A DNA stretch of 47,147 bases from Betaproteobacteria bacterium (GCA_025356395.1 JANXTA010000020.1:1-47147), one strand, 5' to 3'. Numbered from the stretch's first letter, positions 27,488-42,055 are shown. The notes: a model not told the origin generated them from the letters alone. Made by a program: numbers and translations.

Positions 27488-28329
27488 TTCCGAAGATCGA
27501 TGCGGGCGTATCGGCGGCGCTCGCCTTCGATCGGGTGACGTGCACGTTCGTCTCCGACGATCGCCCCGACCAGCGCTACACCGCGGTCCAGGACGTCACG
27601 CTCTCGGTCGCACCCGGCGAGTTCGTCTCGGTCGTCGGACCCACCGGCTGCGGCAAGTCGACGCTGCTGAACATCGGGGCCGGCCTGCTCGCGCCCTCGT
27701 CGGGCGAGGTCCGCGTGTTCGGTGCGACGCTCGACGCGCGCGGCGGCCAGTTGAACAGACGCGCCGGCTACATGTTCCAGGCCGATGCGCTGATGCCGTG
27801 GCGTAGCGCGCTCGACAATGTCACCGCGGGTCTCGAGTTCCGCGGCACCGCGCGCGAGGAAGCGCGCTCGCTGGCGCGCGACTGGCTCGCGCGGGTCGGG
27901 CTCGCGGGCTTCGAGGATCGCTATCCGCACCACCTCTCGGGCGGTATGCGGAAGCGGGTCGCGCTCGCGCAGACGCTGGTCCTCGACCCGGACATCGTGC
28001 TGATGGACGAGCCGTTCTCGGCGCTCGACATCCAGACGCGACAGTTGATGGAGAACGAGCTGCTCGAGATCTGGCAGTCACGGCGCAAGGCGGTCTTGTT
28101 CATCACGCACGACCTCGACGAGGCGATCGCGTTGTCGGACCGCGTGATCGTGCTGTCGGCCGGGCCGGCGACCCACCCGATCGCCACCTTCGACATCGAC
28201 CTCGCCCGACCGCGCGACGTGGCCGAGATCCGGACCGACCCGCGCTTCGTCGAAATCCACGCGCAGATCTGGCGCGCGATGAAGGACGAGGTGCTGAAGG
28301 GCTACAGCCAGACCAGGACGCGCACGTGA
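27484..28329 (+). CDS. ABC transporter ATP-binding protein (SsuB/TauB-like)
   Basis: A 281-residue cytoplasmic ATPase. Walker A GPTGCGKST (52-60), Q-loop in YMFQADALMPWRSALDN, signature LSGGMRKR, Walker B VLMDEPFSALD, and switch His in FITHDLDEA. Start GTG overlaps the binding-protein stop by 4 bp, and its own stop overlaps the permease GTG by 4 bp, so the three genes are translationally coupled. Confidence 0.94.
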   Translation: MIPKIDAGVSAALAFDRVTCTFVSDDRPDQRYTAVQDVTLSVAPGEFVSVVGPTGCGKSTLLNIGAGLLAPSSGEVRVFGATLDARGGQLNRRAGYMFQADALMPWRSALDNVTAGLEFRGTAREEARSLARDWLARVGLAGFEDRYPHHLSGGMRKRVALAQTLVLDPDIVLMDEPFSALDIQTRQLMENELLEIWQSRRKAVLFITHDLDEAIALSDRVIVLSAGPATHPIATFDIDLARPRDVAEIRTDPRFVEIHAQIWRAMKDEVLKGYSQTRTRT

Positions 28330-29135
28330 AGCGCCGCACGATCATCCGCATCTGGCAGGTCGCGGTGCTCGTCGTCGTGCTGCTGCTCTGGTACGTGCTG
28401 ACCAGCCCGACGCTGCTGCCCACCTTCTACTTCAAAAACGCGAGCCAGGCGTCGTTCTTCTTCGGCGAGCCGCTGCAGGTGGCCGATCGGATCTGGGACT
28501 GGTTCACGGGCGGCGAGATCTACGTTCACCTCGGCGTCACGTTGCTGGAGACGGTGCTCGCCTTCGTCTTCGGCACGCTGCTCGGCCTCGCGCTGGGCAT
28601 GTGGCTCGCGCTCGCCCCCACGGCTGCGGCGGTCTTCGATCCCTACATCAAGGGAGCCAACGCGATGCCGCGCGTGATCCTCGCCCCGATCTTCGCCGTG
28701 TGGTTTGGCCTCGGCATCGGCTCGAAGGTCGCGCTCGGCATGACGCTGGTATTCTTCATCGTGTTCTTCAACGTGTTCCAGGGCGTGCGCGAGGTCAGTC
28801 CGGTGGTACTCGCCAACGCGCGGATGCTCGGCGCCAATCGGCGGCAACTGATGTGCAGCGTCTACCTGCCGAGCGCCATGAGCTGGGTGTTCTCGTCGCT
28901 GCACACGTCGGTGGGCCTCGCCTTCGTCGGCGCGGTGGTCGGCGAGTATCTTGGATCCGCGCGCGGCGTCGGCTACCTGATCCTTCAAGCCGAAGGCAGC
29001 TTCGACATCAACACCGTGTTCGCCGGGATCGTGGTGCTGACGGTGTTCGCGTTGCTGCTCGATGCCATGGTCGGCGTGGCCGAGAAGCGGCTCATGAAAT
29101 GGCGGCCGCGCGCCGGCGAGACCGAGAAGCTGTGA
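28326..29135 (+). CDS. ABC transporter permease (SsuC/TauC-like)
   Basis: A 269-residue inner-membrane protein with six likely membrane segments. The EAA loop contacting the ATPase reads ANARMLGANRRQLMCSVYLPSAM. After the first helix there is a larger than usual polar stretch (about 28-60). Start GTG overlaps the ATPase gene. It ends 10 bp before the convergent transaldolase gene. Confidence 0.92.
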   Translation: MKRRTIIRIWQVAVLVVVLLLWYVLTSPTLLPTFYFKNASQASFFFGEPLQVADRIWDWFTGGEIYVHLGVTLLETVLAFVFGTLLGLALGMWLALAPTAAAVFDPYIKGANAMPRVILAPIFAVWFGLGIGSKVALGMTLVFFIVFFNVFQGVREVSPVVLANARMLGANRRQLMCSVYLPSAMSWVFSSLHTSVGLAFVGAVVGEYLGSARGVGYLILQAEGSFDINTVFAGIVVLTVFALLLDAMVGVAEKRLMKWRPRAGETEKL

Positions 29136-29145
29136 GCCACCGCGG

Positions 29146-30084
29146 TCACTGCATCGAGGCGATCATCTTCTCGAGCTTGACCGCGTCCGACGCGAAGGTG
29201 CGGATGCCTTCGGCCAGCTTCTCGGTTGCCATCGCGTCGTCGTTCATCTCGAAGCGGAACTTCGACTCGTCGTAGATCTTGGGCTCGACCGTCTGGCCCT
29301 GCGCCCAGCTGTCGTCGAGCTGCGGCACGACCCGCTCGTCGCTCTCCGTCAGCTTCTGCAGCAGGTCGGGGCTGATCGTCAGGAGGTCGCAGCCCGCGAG
29401 ACCCAGGACCTGGTTCACGTTGCGGAAGCTCGCGCCCATGATCTGCGTGGGATAGCCGAGCTTCTTGAAGGCCGCGTAGACGCCGCGCACGAAAAGGACG
29501 CCCGGGTCTTCGCTCGGCGCGTAGCCGTCTTTGCCCTCGGCCTTCTTAAACCAGTCGGTGATGCGGCCCACGAACGGCGAGATCAACGTGGCACCCGCCT
29601 CGGCCGCCTCGATCGCCTGCGGCATCCCGAACATCAGCGTCATGTTGCAGTGGATGCCTTCGCGCTCCAGCATCTCGACCGCGCGGATGCCTTCCCACGT
29701 AGACGCGACCTTGATCAGGATGCGGTCCTTCTCGATGCCTTCGGCGTGATATAGCGCGATCAGCTGGTGCGCCTTGGCCACCGTCGACGCGGTGTCGAAC
29801 GACAGGCGGGCGTCGACCTCGGTCGACACGCGACCGGGCACAATCTTGAGGATCTCGCCGCCGAACGCGATCAGCAGGTGGTCGATGACGTCGGGAGGCG
29901 CGAGGTATTTGTGCGCCTCGACGACCCTCTGCATCAGCGGCTTGTACGCGTCCTTGCCGACCGCCTTCAGGATCAGCGACGGATTGGTGGTCGCGTCCTG
30001 CGGCAGGAAGGCACGCATGGTCTCGAAGTCGCCGGTGTCGGCGACGACGGTCGTGTACTGCTTCAGTTGATCGAGCTGGTTCAT
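29146..30084 (-). CDS. tal: Transaldolase
   Basis: Transfers dihydroxyacetone between sugar phosphates in the pentose phosphate pathway. The 312-residue length fits the classic TalB-like subfamily. The Schiff-base Lys is at about 125 in [12 protein letters not shown]; the N-terminal [12 protein letters not shown] motif and the LIKVAST signature are intact. Divergent from carA across about 275 bp. Confidence 0.96.
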   Translation of the reverse strand: MNQLDQLKQYTTVVADTGDFETMRAFLPQDATTNPSLILKAVGKDAYKPLMQRVVEAHKYLAPPDVIDHLLIAFGGEILKIVPGRVSTEVDARLSFDTASTVAKAHQLIALYHAEGIEKDRILIKVASTWEGIRAVEMLEREGIHCNMTLMFGMPQAIEAAEAGATLISPFVGRITDWFKKAEGKDGYAPSEDPGVLFVRGVYAAFKKLGYPTQIMGASFRNVNQVLGLAGCDLLTISPDLLQKLTESDERVVPQLDDSWAQGQTVEPKIYDESKFRFEMNDDAMATEKLAEGIRTFASDAVKLEKMIASMQ

Positions 30085-30175
30085 GTCTAGTCTTGTCGTG
30101 GTGGGGTGGAACCCGCGGGCAGGCGGGTCAGTGTGGCAGGGTCGACGTCGTGGCCGAGCAAAACCTTCGACACGG

Positions 30176-30181
30176 TATAAT
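30176..30181 (+). promoter_or_regulatory. Possible -10 box of the carA operon
   Basis: A perfect TATAAT in the 274-bp tal-carA gap, but no convincing -35 lies 16-18 bp upstream, so an activator may be needed or the match is chance. The leader would be about 170 nt. Otherwise the gap shows no long ORF with coding character, no perfect hairpin plus T-run, and no riboswitch I recognise. Confidence 0.35.
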
Positions 30182-30358
30182 TCGAAAGTTTATCTTCAGC
30201 CGCCGACCGGGCACGCGATCACCGAGATCGCCGTCACTTTCAGCGATTCCCGCATCGAACCCGCCTTGCCTCCTAGCGTCTCCACCGAGCGGGAACGACA
30301 CGCAGCGGATCACGATGTCGCGATCGAAAGTACCGGCCGGCCACGACAGGGGTTGTTC

Positions 30359-31534
30359 TTGTTGCCAACCGATTTCTTTCCTCCCGATCCCCACACGAGC
30401 GGGTTGGCGTTGCTCGCGCTTGCCGACGGAACGCTCTTTCGCGGGACGTCCTTCGGAGCTTCCGGCCAGACCATCGGCGAAGTCGTGTTCAACACGTCGA
30501 TGACCGGCTACCAAGAGATTCTGACCGACCCGAGCTACTCGCGACAGATCGTCACGCTGACCTACCCGCATATCGGCAACACCGGCGCCAACGCCGAGGA
30601 TGTCGAATCGACGCGCGTGCATGCTGCCGGCCTCGTCATCCGCGACCTGCCGCGAGCCGTCTCCAACTTTCGTTCCGAGCGCAGCCTGTCCGCCTATCTC
30701 AAGGCCGAACAGTGCGTCGCGATCGCCGGCATCGACACCCGCAAGCTCACCCGCCTGTTGCGGACCAAGGGCGCGCAGAACGGCGCGATCCTCGCCGACT
30801 GCAGCGGTGACGCGTCCGACGTCGAGAAGGTCGTCGCGCTCGCCCGCAGTTTTCCGGGTCTGGCCGGACTGGACCTCGCGAAGGTCGTGAGCGTCAAGGA
30901 GCCCTATGACTGGACCGCATCGGTGTGGCAGCTCGCAAAGGGCTATCAGACGCACGTCGAGCACCGATTTCATGTCGTGGCCTTCGATTACGGCGTCAAG
31001 CACAACATCCTGCGCATGCTGGCTGCGCGGGGTTGCCGCATCACCGTACTGCCCGCCCAGGCAACGGCCGAGCAGGCGCTCGCGCTGAAGCCCGACGGCA
31101 TCTTTCTCGCGAATGGTCCGGGTGACCCGGAACCGTGCGACTACGCGATTGCTGCATCACGCACCCTGATCGAAATGGGTCTGCCCACCTTCGGCATCTG
31201 CCTCGGTCACCAGATCATGGCGCTGGCCTCGGGCGCGAAGACGCTGAAGATGAAGTTCGGCCATCACGGCGCCAACCACCCGGTGCAGGACCTCGACACG
31301 AAGCAGGTGCTGATCACGTCGCAGAACCACGGCTTCGCGGTCGATTCCGAGTCTCTGCCGGCCAACTGCCGCGTCACGCACGTCTCGCTGTTCGACGGCT
31401 CGCTGCAGGGTTTCGCGCGCACCGATCGACCCGCTTTCTGCTTCCAGGGACACCCGGAAGCCAGCCCGGGTCCGCACGACATCGGCTATCTGTTCGATCG
31501 TTTCGTCGCGTTGATGGAGAGGGCGCGTGCCTGA
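30359..31534 (+). CDS. carA: Carbamoyl-phosphate synthase small (glutaminase) subunit
   Basis: Releases ammonia from glutamine for carbamoyl phosphate made by CarB, feeding pyrimidine and arginine synthesis. About 391 residues. The N-terminal CarA domain has [15 protein letters not shown] and [21 protein letters not shown]; the class I amidotransferase domain has the nucleophile in FGICLGHQ and the catalytic His-x-Glu in QGHPEAS. No ATG fits: the best start is TTG 30359 (or 30362), 6-9 nt after AGGGG at 30348-30352. The stop overlaps the following ORF6N gene by 8 bp. Confidence 0.95.
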   Translation: MLPTDFFPPDPHTSGLALLALADGTLFRGTSFGASGQTIGEVVFNTSMTGYQEILTDPSYSRQIVTLTYPHIGNTGANAEDVESTRVHAAGLVIRDLPRAVSNFRSERSLSAYLKAEQCVAIAGIDTRKLTRLLRTKGAQNGAILADCSGDASDVEKVVALARSFPGLAGLDLAKVVSVKEPYDWTASVWQLAKGYQTHVEHRFHVVAFDYGVKHNILRMLAARGCRITVLPAQATAEQALALKPDGIFLANGPGDPEPCDYAIAASRTLIEMGLPTFGICLGHQIMALASGAKTLKMKFGHHGANHPVQDLDTKQVLITSQNHGFAVDSESLPANCRVTHVSLFDGSLQGFARTDRPAFCFQGHPEASPGPHDIGYLFDRFVALMERARA

Positions 31535-32042
31535 TTCGTTCTTGCAGATCGATGCGCAACGACTTGCTGGCAGCGTCGAGTCGCGCATCTTCCTACTGCG
31601 TCGTCAGCGCGTGATGTTGTCGATCGACCTCGCCGAACTCTATGGTGTCGAACGGCGGGCGCTGATTCAGGCCGTGAAAAGGAACCTCGAGCGGTTTCCC
31701 GATGACTTCTGTTTCCAGCTGACGCGCGAGGAGCTGGCGAACTTGAAATCACAAACTGTGATTTCAACTTGGGGTGGCTCCCGTACGCCGCCTTATGCCT
31801 TCACCGAACAGGGTGTTGCGATGTTGTCCAGCGTCTTGCGCAGCGACCGCGCGATTGCGGTCAACATCGAGATCATGCGGACTTTCGTCAAGCTGCGGTC
31901 GATGCTCGAGTCGAAGAAGGAGCTGGCGACGCTTGAGCGGAAGTACGACGATCAGTTCCGCGTCGTCTTCGATGCGATCCGCGAACTGATGAACCCACCG
32001 CTTTCTGCGAAGAAGAAGCGCATCGGTTTCATCCAGGACTGA
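31527..32042 (+). CDS. ORF6N-domain DNA-binding protein between carA and carB
   Basis: A 171-residue protein of the ORF6N/KilA-N-associated type best known from phages and mobile elements. The domain (about 15-105) shows [40 protein letters not shown] and the hallmark [18 protein letters not shown]. The C-terminal part is a charged coiled-coil-like helix (about 115-150), then a basic tail. The start is GTG 31527, with GGAGAGGG just upstream, and it overlaps the carA stop by 8 bp, so it is translationally coupled within the carAB operon; carB follows after 14 bp. ORF6N proteins are usually thought to act as repressors or antirepressors; a role in carAB control is inference. It contains a 25-bp perfect palindrome. 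Confidence 0.88.
   Translation: MPDSFLQIDAQRLAGSVESRIFLLRRQRVMLSIDLAELYGVERRALIQAVKRNLERFPDDFCFQLTREELANLKSQTVISTWGGSRTPPYAFTEQGVAMLSSVLRSDRAIAVNIEIMRTFVKLRSMLESKKELATLERKYDDQFRVVFDAIRELMNPPLSAKKKRIGFIQD
31743..31767. repeat. Perfect 11-bp palindrome inside the ORF6N gene
   Basis: Arms TTGAAATCACA (31743-31753) and TGTGATTTCAA (31757-31767) with a 3-nt centre. It is AT-rich in an otherwise GC-rich gene and encodes part of the LKSQTVIST stretch. It is a candidate operator for the ORF6N protein itself. Confidence 0.8.
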
Positions 32043-32056
32043 AGAACAGAGAATCC

Positions 32057-35326
<3,270 letters not shown>

Positions 35327-35362
35327 GGACACTCAACGTCGCCGCAAAGGCGACATTTCTCC

Positions 35363-35400
35363 AGAGGTCGCTGCCGGCGGACTTGTCGGCAGCGACCTCT
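35363..35400 (+). terminator. Strong hairpin between carB and greA
   Basis: A perfect 14-bp stem: AGAGGTCGCTGCCG (35363-35376) and CGGCAGCGACCTCT (35387-35400), 10-nt loop. Only a short broken T-run follows (GTCATTTG). It may end or attenuate carB readthrough, or act as a leader element for greA 58 bp downstream. Confidence 0.65.
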
Positions 35401-35458
35401 GTCATTTGTGGCCGTCCGCAGCTCATCGCCGGCGTCCCGCACTTTTTCCAGAATCCGC

Positions 35459-35935
35459 ATGAGCACTTTTCCCATTACCGTCCGCGGTGCCGAACTGATG
35501 AAGCAGGAGCTCCATCAGTTGAAGAGCGTCGAGCGTCCCAACGTCATCAACGCGATCGCCGAAGCACGCGCGCACGGCGACCTGTCCGAGAACGCCGACT
35601 ACGACGCGGCCAAGGAGCGCCAGGGCTTCATCGAAGGCCGTATCCAGGATCTCGAGGGCAAGCTGTCGAACGCGCGCGTGATCGATCCCACGACGCTCGA
35701 CGCCGAAGGCCGCATCGTCTTCGGGACGACCGTCGAACTCGAGGACCTCACGTCGAGTTCGAAGGTCGTCTACCAGATCGTCGGCGACGACGAAGCCGAC
35801 ATCAAGGTTGGCAAGATCTCGATCTCGAGCCCGATCGCGCGCGCGCTGATCAACAAGGTCGAAGGCGACGTTGCCGAAGTCCAGGCACCCGCCGGCATCC
35901 GCGAGTACGAAGTCCTGGCGGTCCGTTACGTTTGA
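35459..35935 (+). CDS. greA: Transcription elongation factor GreA
   Basis: Rescues backtracked RNA polymerase by stimulating transcript cleavage. The protein is 158 residues. The coiled-coil tip acidic residues lie in [20 protein letters not shown] (about 36-55), and the C-terminal FKBP-like domain ends [21 protein letters not shown]. Start ATG 35459 gives the canonical [14 protein letters not shown] opening. The stop overlaps the TTG start of the DUF4149 gene. Confidence 0.97.
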   Translation: MSTFPITVRGAELMKQELHQLKSVERPNVINAIAEARAHGDLSENADYDAAKERQGFIEGRIQDLEGKLSNARVIDPTTLDAEGRIVFGTTVELEDLTSSSKVVYQIVGDDEADIKVGKISISSPIARALINKVEGDVAEVQAPAGIREYEVLAVRYV

Positions 35936-36396
35936 AGCGATTCGCCGTGTCGCCCAAGGTGGTCCGGATTGCTCGCAGGGGCGCGTCGTTGTGGTGCGCG
36001 GCAGCGGTTGGTGCTTTGCTGTTCTCGATCCGCGTCGCGACGACGATCTTCGAAGAGCTGCCTGCCGATCGGATGCTGGCGGGCCGGATCGCGGGTCGCG
36101 CCTTCATCACCGCGTATGCCATCACGCTCGTGGCGGCGGTGATCGCGGTGGGTGTCGTGTGGGTCACCCGGTCGAATGGCTCGAAGCTCGACCGATGGAT
36201 CGCGGGCGTGTTGCTGGTCGCGTCGGTGCTGGAACTGTTCTGGGTCGCGCCGGCAATCACGCATCACGGGGCCGGATGGCCGGGATCCTTCGCCAGCCTG
36301 CACGCGGTGGGGGGCGGCCTGCATCTGTTGCTGGCGGTCTTCGCGCTCGTCCTGGCTTGGCGGCTGCTTGACTGGGTCGAGGACGGTCCTCGCTGA
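35932..36396 (+). CDS. DUF4149-like membrane protein
   Basis: A 154-residue inner-membrane protein with four likely helices (about 17-33, 57-78, 87-104, 124-146). The [25 protein letters not shown] stretch after the first helix fits the DUF4149 pattern (a GxxxxxxxFxxLPxxxAGxIxGxxF type loop). Function unknown. The start is TTG 35932, overlapping the greA stop as TTGA; a GTG five codons later is the alternative. The position between greA and yhbY matches betaproteobacterial gene order. Confidence 0.8.
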   Translation: MKRFAVSPKVVRIARRGASLWCAAAVGALLFSIRVATTIFEELPADRMLAGRIAGRAFITAYAITLVAAVIAVGVVWVTRSNGSKLDRWIAGVLLVASVLELFWVAPAITHHGAGWPGSFASLHAVGGGLHLLLAVFALVLAWRLLDWVEDGPR

Positions 36397-36407
36397 AGGC
36401 GGTCGCT

Positions 36408-36875
36408 TCAGCGGTTCTGGAACGCCTTCTTGCTGGATTTTTGGCCCGACTTGCGGACACGGGCGGTCCGTGGCGGGCTGTCGTCGACCTTGGCCTTGCG
36501 CGTCGACACGCGACTGTAGGGATCGCGCGCCTTGGCCGTTGCACGAGTGGCGTTCTTCCGCGCGATCTTGGGAGACCGGAACAGTGGTTCGTCGGGGGCG
36601 ATCGGCTTCTGGCGATAGAACACTAGGAGCTTGCCGATGGTCTGCACCGAGGCCGCGGACAGTTCCTGGACGATGCGGTCGCGCATCGCGAGACGTGCAT
36701 CGCGGTCGTCACCGACCACCCGCACCTTGATCAGCTCGTGGGATGCGAGGCTGCGGTCGATCTCGGCCAGGACACCGGGCGTCAAGCCGGCATCGCCGAT
36801 GATCACGACGGGGTCGAGCGTGTGCGCGCGCGCCTTGAGGGTCTTTTGTTCTGAGGGCGTAATGGGCTGCGGCAT
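36408..36875 (-). CDS. yhbY: CRS1/YhbY-domain RNA-binding protein
   Basis: A 155-residue protein with the CRM fold (about 5-100): LTPGVLAEIDRSLASHELIKVRV and GKLLVFYRQKP are characteristic. E. coli YhbY binds pre-50S particles. Here a basic tail of about 50 residues (about 105-155) rich in Lys, Arg and Ser is added; it is probably disordered and RNA-contacting. Start ATG 36875. Divergent from rlmE across 77 bp. Confidence 0.92.
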   Translation of the reverse strand: MPQPITPSEQKTLKARAHTLDPVVIIGDAGLTPGVLAEIDRSLASHELIKVRVVGDDRDARLAMRDRIVQELSAASVQTIGKLLVFYRQKPIAPDEPLFRSPKIARKNATRATAKARDPYSRVSTRKAKVDDSPPRTARVRKSGQKSSKKAFQNR

Positions 36876-36952
36876 GATATTCGGTGATCGGAAGAGGGTG
36901 GCGTAGCGGGTAATGGCGGGACCGTGCGCGAAGGCGCGGAGCATAACAAGCA

Positions 36953-37630
36953 ATGGCAAAGAACAAGTTCAACACTTCGTGGCTGCACGACCACATCAAC
37001 GATCCCTACGTCAAGCTTGCGCAGAAGCACGGCTATCGTGCGCGCGCCGCCTACAAGCTCAAGGAGATTGACGAGGCCGACCGCCTGATCCGCGCCGGAG
37101 ACGTCGTGATCGATCTCGGCGCCACGCCCGGCTCCTGGTCGCAGTACGTGCGCGAGCGCCTCAAGAAAGGCGCCGGCATCGATGGCCGCATCATCGCGCT
37201 CGACCTGCTGCCGATGGAGCCGATCGCCGATGTGGATTTCTTCCTCGGCGACTTCCGCGAGGACGAGGTGCTGGGCCAGCTCGAGGCACGCCTCGCGGAC
37301 CTCGTCGCGGCCTCGCCCGACGGGCGTTGCGTCGACCTTGTCCTTTCGGACATGGCCCCCAACCTCTCTGGGGTGGGACTGGCGGACGCCGCGCGAATGC
37401 AGCATGTGATCGAACTGGCGACCGATTTCGCGGTCAGGTACCTGAAACCAAAAGGTGCGCTGCTCGTAAAAGCATTTCACGGCAGCGGTTACAGCCAGAT
37501 CGTCGAATCGTTGAAGCGGGAGTTCACCACGGTGGCACCGCGAAAGCCCAAGGCCTCGCGGGACCGTTCGTCGGAAACCTTCATCCTCGCAAGAGGGCTG
37601 AAGCGTCTGGTAAAAGAGGTTTCGGTTTAA
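36953..37630 (+). CDS. rlmE: 23S rRNA (uridine-2552 2'-O) methyltransferase
   Basis: FtsJ-type SAM-dependent methyltransferase, 225 residues, modifying the A-loop of 23S rRNA late in 50S assembly. The K-D-K-E tetrad is recognisable: Lys in [12 protein letters not shown], Asp in [10 protein letters not shown], Lys in [10 protein letters not shown], Glu in [10 protein letters not shown]. The SAM motif is [12 protein letters not shown]. ftsH lies 147 bp downstream on the same strand, an order conserved in proteobacteria. Confidence 0.97.
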   Translation: MAKNKFNTSWLHDHINDPYVKLAQKHGYRARAAYKLKEIDEADRLIRAGDVVIDLGATPGSWSQYVRERLKKGAGIDGRIIALDLLPMEPIADVDFFLGDFREDEVLGQLEARLADLVAASPDGRCVDLVLSDMAPNLSGVGLADAARMQHVIELATDFAVRYLKPKGALLVKAFHGSGYSQIVESLKREFTTVAPRKPKASRDRSSETFILARGLKRLVKEVSV

Positions 37631-37777
37631 ATTGCAGGGTGTTGTTTGGCGCGCCGCCCTTTGGGCGATTGGATGCGCCGAATCGGTCGAACGAATAGAA
37701 TTGTGTGTTCGACTGATCGTGCGTCGGGTGGTCCGTGAGACGGCAGCGGCTGTTTCAACTTCGAGCAGGAGAGAATT

Positions 37778-39667
37778 TTGAACAATATGTTATCCAAGGC
37801 CGCGATCTGGATGGTGATCGCCCTCGTCCTATTCGTCGTGTTCAAGCAGTTCGAGACCCGGCGTCAGGTGGCGGAACCCGTCAGCTACACGCAGTTCATG
37901 GACGACGCCAAGAGCGGCCGCGTCAAGCGCGTCGACGTGCAAGGTCGCAACCTCACCGTCACGCCCACCGAAGGCAAGCAGTACGTCATCGCGTCGCCCG
38001 GGGACGCGTGGATGGTGGGCGACCTGATGAAGTTCGGCGTGCAAGTTTCCGCCAAGCCCGAGGAAGAGCAATCGGTTTTAATGTCCATCTTCATCTCGTG
38101 GTTCCCGATGTTGTTGCTGATCGGCGTCTGGGTGTTCTTCATGCGTCAGATGCAGGGCGGCGGCCGCGGTGGCGCGTTCTCGTTCGGCAAATCGCGCGCG
38201 AAGATGCTCGACGAGAACAGCAATCAAGTCTCCTTCGCCGACGTCGCCGGTTGCGACGAGGCCAAGGAGGACGTCTCCGAACTGGTCGATTTCCTGCGCG
38301 ACCCTTCCAAGTTCCAGAAGCTGGGTGGCCGCATCCCGCGTGGCGTGTTGATGGTCGGCTCGCCCGGCACCGGCAAAACCTTGCTCGCCCGCGCCATCGC
38401 CGGTGAGGCGAAGGTTCCATTCTTCTCGATCTCCGGCTCCGACTTCGTCGAGATGTTCGTTGGCGTCGGCGCGGCCCGTGTGCGCGACATGTTCGAGACG
38501 GCCAAGAAGCACGCGCCGTGCATCATCTTCATCGACGAAATCGACGCGGTCGGTCGTCAGCGGGGCGCCGGTCTAGGCGGCGGCAACGACGAACGTGAAC
38601 AGACTCTCAACCAGATGCTGGTCGAGATGGACGGCTTCGAAACCGGCCAGGGTGTGATCGTGATCGCCGCGACCAACCGTCCGGACGTCCTCGACCCCGC
38701 CTTGCTGCGCCCGGGCCGCTTCGACCGCCAGGTCGTGGTGCCACTGCCGGACATTCGCGGTCGCGAGCAGATCCTCAACGTGCACATGCGCAAGGTGCCG
38801 GTCGCCCAGGACGTGAAGGCGGACATCATCGCCCGCGGCACGCCCGGCATGTCCGGCGCGGACCTGGCCAACTTGGTCAACGAGGCGGCGCTGTTCGCGG
38901 CCCGTCGTGTCGGCCGGCTGGTCGAGATGATCGACTTCGAGAAGGCCAAGGACAAGATCATCATGGGTGCCGAGCGCCGCACGATGGTCATGGACGAGGA
39001 AGAGCGCCGTAACACGGCTTATCACGAGTCCGGCCACGCCATCCTCGGCAAGCTGCTGCCGAAGTGCGATCCGGTGCACAAGGTCACGATCATCCCGCGG
39101 GGCCGTGCCCTGGGCGTCACGATGTCGCTGCCCGAAAAGGACAAGTATTCGTACGACCGCGACTACATCCTCCAGCAGATTTCGATGCTGTTCGGTGGCC
39201 GTATCGCCGAAGAGGTGTTCATGAATCAGATGACCACCGGCGCGTCCAACGACTTCGAGCGCGCGACCGAGATGGCCCGCAACATGGTCACGCGCTACGG
39301 TATGAGCGATGCGCTCGGACCGATGGTCTATGCCGAGAACGAAGGTGAGGTCTTCCTGGGTCGTTCGGTCACGAGCACGAAGAACGTGTCCGAATCCACG
39401 ATGCAGAAGGTCGACGACGAGATCCGTCGGATCATCAACGAGCAGTACCAGCTCGCGAAGAAACTGATCATCGAGAACCGCGAGAAGGTCGAAGCCATGA
39501 CGAAGGCGCTGCTCGAGTGGGAAACCATCGACGCCGACCAGATCAACGACATCGTCGAAGGCAAACCGCCGCGTCCGCCGAAGCCGCCCAGCAGCTCGTC
39601 CAATACGCCGACGCTGAGCACGACCTCGGGCACGGGTGCGCAGCCCAGCGTGACGGCTCCGGCCTGA
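37778..39667 (+). CDS. ftsH: ATP-dependent zinc metalloprotease FtsH
   Basis: Membrane AAA protease of 629 residues for membrane quality control and degradation of factors such as LpxC and sigma-32. Two membrane helices (about 8-26 and 103-122) flank a periplasmic domain. Walker A GSPGTGKT (194-201), Walker B FIDEID (251-256), second region of homology with [20 protein letters not shown] (around 298), protease motif HESGH (416-420). The C-terminus is a Pro/Ser/Thr-rich tail. The start is TTG 37778, placed 5 nt after AGGAGA; an in-frame ATG at 37787 is too far from it. Confidence 0.97.
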   Translation: MNNMLSKAAIWMVIALVLFVVFKQFETRRQVAEPVSYTQFMDDAKSGRVKRVDVQGRNLTVTPTEGKQYVIASPGDAWMVGDLMKFGVQVSAKPEEEQSVLMSIFISWFPMLLLIGVWVFFMRQMQGGGRGGAFSFGKSRAKMLDENSNQVSFADVAGCDEAKEDVSELVDFLRDPSKFQKLGGRIPRGVLMVGSPGTGKTLLARAIAGEAKVPFFSISGSDFVEMFVGVGAARVRDMFETAKKHAPCIIFIDEIDAVGRQRGAGLGGGNDEREQTLNQMLVEMDGFETGQGVIVIAATNRPDVLDPALLRPGRFDRQVVVPLPDIRGREQILNVHMRKVPVAQDVKADIIARGTPGMSGADLANLVNEAALFAARRVGRLVEMIDFEKAKDKIIMGAERRTMVMDEEERRNTAYHESGHAILGKLLPKCDPVHKVTIIPRGRALGVTMSLPEKDKYSYDRDYILQQISMLFGGRIAEEVFMNQMTTGASNDFERATEMARNMVTRYGMSDALGPMVYAENEGEVFLGRSVTSTKNVSESTMQKVDDEIRRIINEQYQLAKKLIIENREKVEAMTKALLEWETIDADQINDIVEGKPPRPPKPPSSSSNTPTLSTTSGTGAQPSVTAPA

Positions 39668-39685
39668 TCGTCTCGTCCCCCACAG

Positions 39686-39708
39686 ATCGCCCGGTTCGTC
39701 CGGGCGAT
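39686..39708 (+). terminator. Probable terminator after ftsH
   Basis: Perfect 9-bp stem ATCGCCCGG/CCGGGCGAT with a 5-nt TTCGT loop, followed by TTGCTTT. It lies 18 bp after the ftsH stop and ends 20 bp before the folP ATG, so it would attenuate rather than fully separate the genes. Confidence 0.6.
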
Positions 39709-39728
39709 TTGCTTTGGATGATCGCCGC

Positions 39729-40583
39729 ATGCCACCCGAACGCGCCGAACAAATTCCCGCGCTGCACTGCGGACGATTCCGCCTCGACCTGACGTGTCCT
39801 CGTGTCATGGGCATCGTCAACCTGACGCCCGACTCGTTTTCCGATGGGGGGCGCTTCGAGCGACTGGACCTGGCCGTGAATCGGGCCCGACAGATGATCG
39901 AGGAGGGCGTCGACCTGATCGACGTCGGCGCCGAGTCCACCCGCCCCGGTGCCGTCGAAGTTTCCGCCGAAGAGGAAGCGGCCCGCCTGCTGCCCTTCCT
40001 CGCCGTGATGCGCGACGCGTCGGTGCCGATCTCGGTCGACACGCGCAAGCCCACGGTCATGCGGCTCGTCATCGACGCAGGTGCCTCGATGATCAACGAC
40101 GTGGGCGGCTTCGCCAGCGCGGAGGCGCGGCATGCGGTCGCCGATGTCGATTGCGCCCTCTGCATCATGCACATGCGCGGCGAGCCCGGGACGATGCAGC
40201 ACGACCCGCATTACGACGACGTGGTCGGCGAGGTCACTATTTTCCTCGGAGCCAGGGTCGCCGCCTTGCGCGGACTCGGAGTCGCGAACGATCGCCTGCT
40301 GGTCGACCCGGGCTTCGGTTTCGGCAAGGCGTTCGAGAACAACCTGGCTTTGCTGCGCGATCTCGCGGCGATCGTCTCGATCGGGCCGCCGGTGCTGGTC
40401 GGCCTATCGCGGAAGGAAATGATCGGGACCATCACCGGCCGTTCGATCGAGGACCGCATGGCAGGCAGCGTCGCGGCGGCCGTGGTCGCCGTGGAACGCG
40501 GGGCACGGGTGGTTCGCGTGCACGACGTGGCGGCGACCGTGGACGCGTTGCGCGTCTGGTCCGCGACGCGACGAACGCTCTGA
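39729..40583 (+). CDS. folP: Dihydropteroate synthase
   Basis: Condenses p-aminobenzoate with pterin diphosphate in folate synthesis; target of sulfonamides. About 284 residues. Motifs: MGIVNLTPDSFSDGG, IDVGAESTRPGA, SVDTRKP, DPGFGFGKAFENN and GLSRKEMIG, all of them DHPS landmarks. ATG 39729 is preferred; a TTG five codons earlier is possible. glmM follows after 76 bp. Confidence 0.96.
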   Translation: MPPERAEQIPALHCGRFRLDLTCPRVMGIVNLTPDSFSDGGRFERLDLAVNRARQMIEEGVDLIDVGAESTRPGAVEVSAEEEAARLLPFLAVMRDASVPISVDTRKPTVMRLVIDAGASMINDVGGFASAEARHAVADVDCALCIMHMRGEPGTMQHDPHYDDVVGEVTIFLGARVAALRGLGVANDRLLVDPGFGFGKAFENNLALLRDLAAIVSIGPPVLVGLSRKEMIGTITGRSIEDRMAGSVAAAVVAVERGARVVRVHDVAATVDALRVWSATRRTL

Positions 40584-40659
40584 CGACCAGTCGGACGGCC
40601 GGGTGGCGCCCGAAGGCCGGTGATAGCATTCGGCTTCTCTAACGGGGAGAGTTGCAGCG

Positions 40660-42000
<1,341 letters not shown>

Positions 42001-42023
42001 GGGACGGGAGGCGGCCCGAGGCG

Positions 42024-42055
42024 GTGTCATGACATTGTCATCGCGCTTACTTAAT
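42024..42055 (+). promoter_or_regulatory. Pho box and promoter of pstSCAB
   Basis: Two direct repeats, GTGTCAT (42024-42030) and TTGTCAT (42035-42041), spaced by 4 bp, match the PhoB binding site. A -10-like CTTAAT is at 42050-42055. PhoB boxes replace the -35, so this arrangement predicts induction on phosphate starvation, with start near 42062 and a leader of about 45 nt. Confidence 0.8.

Noticed and set aside
30085-30358. Riboswitch or leader peptide attenuator ahead of carA
   Set aside because: No recognised aptamer, T-run terminator or pyrimidine-rich slippage start was visible; only a lone TATAAT stands out.
38573-40174. Minus-strand open frame of 533 codons over ftsH and folP
   Set aside because: Crosses two well-supported genes and a terminator; composition typical of an antisense shadow.
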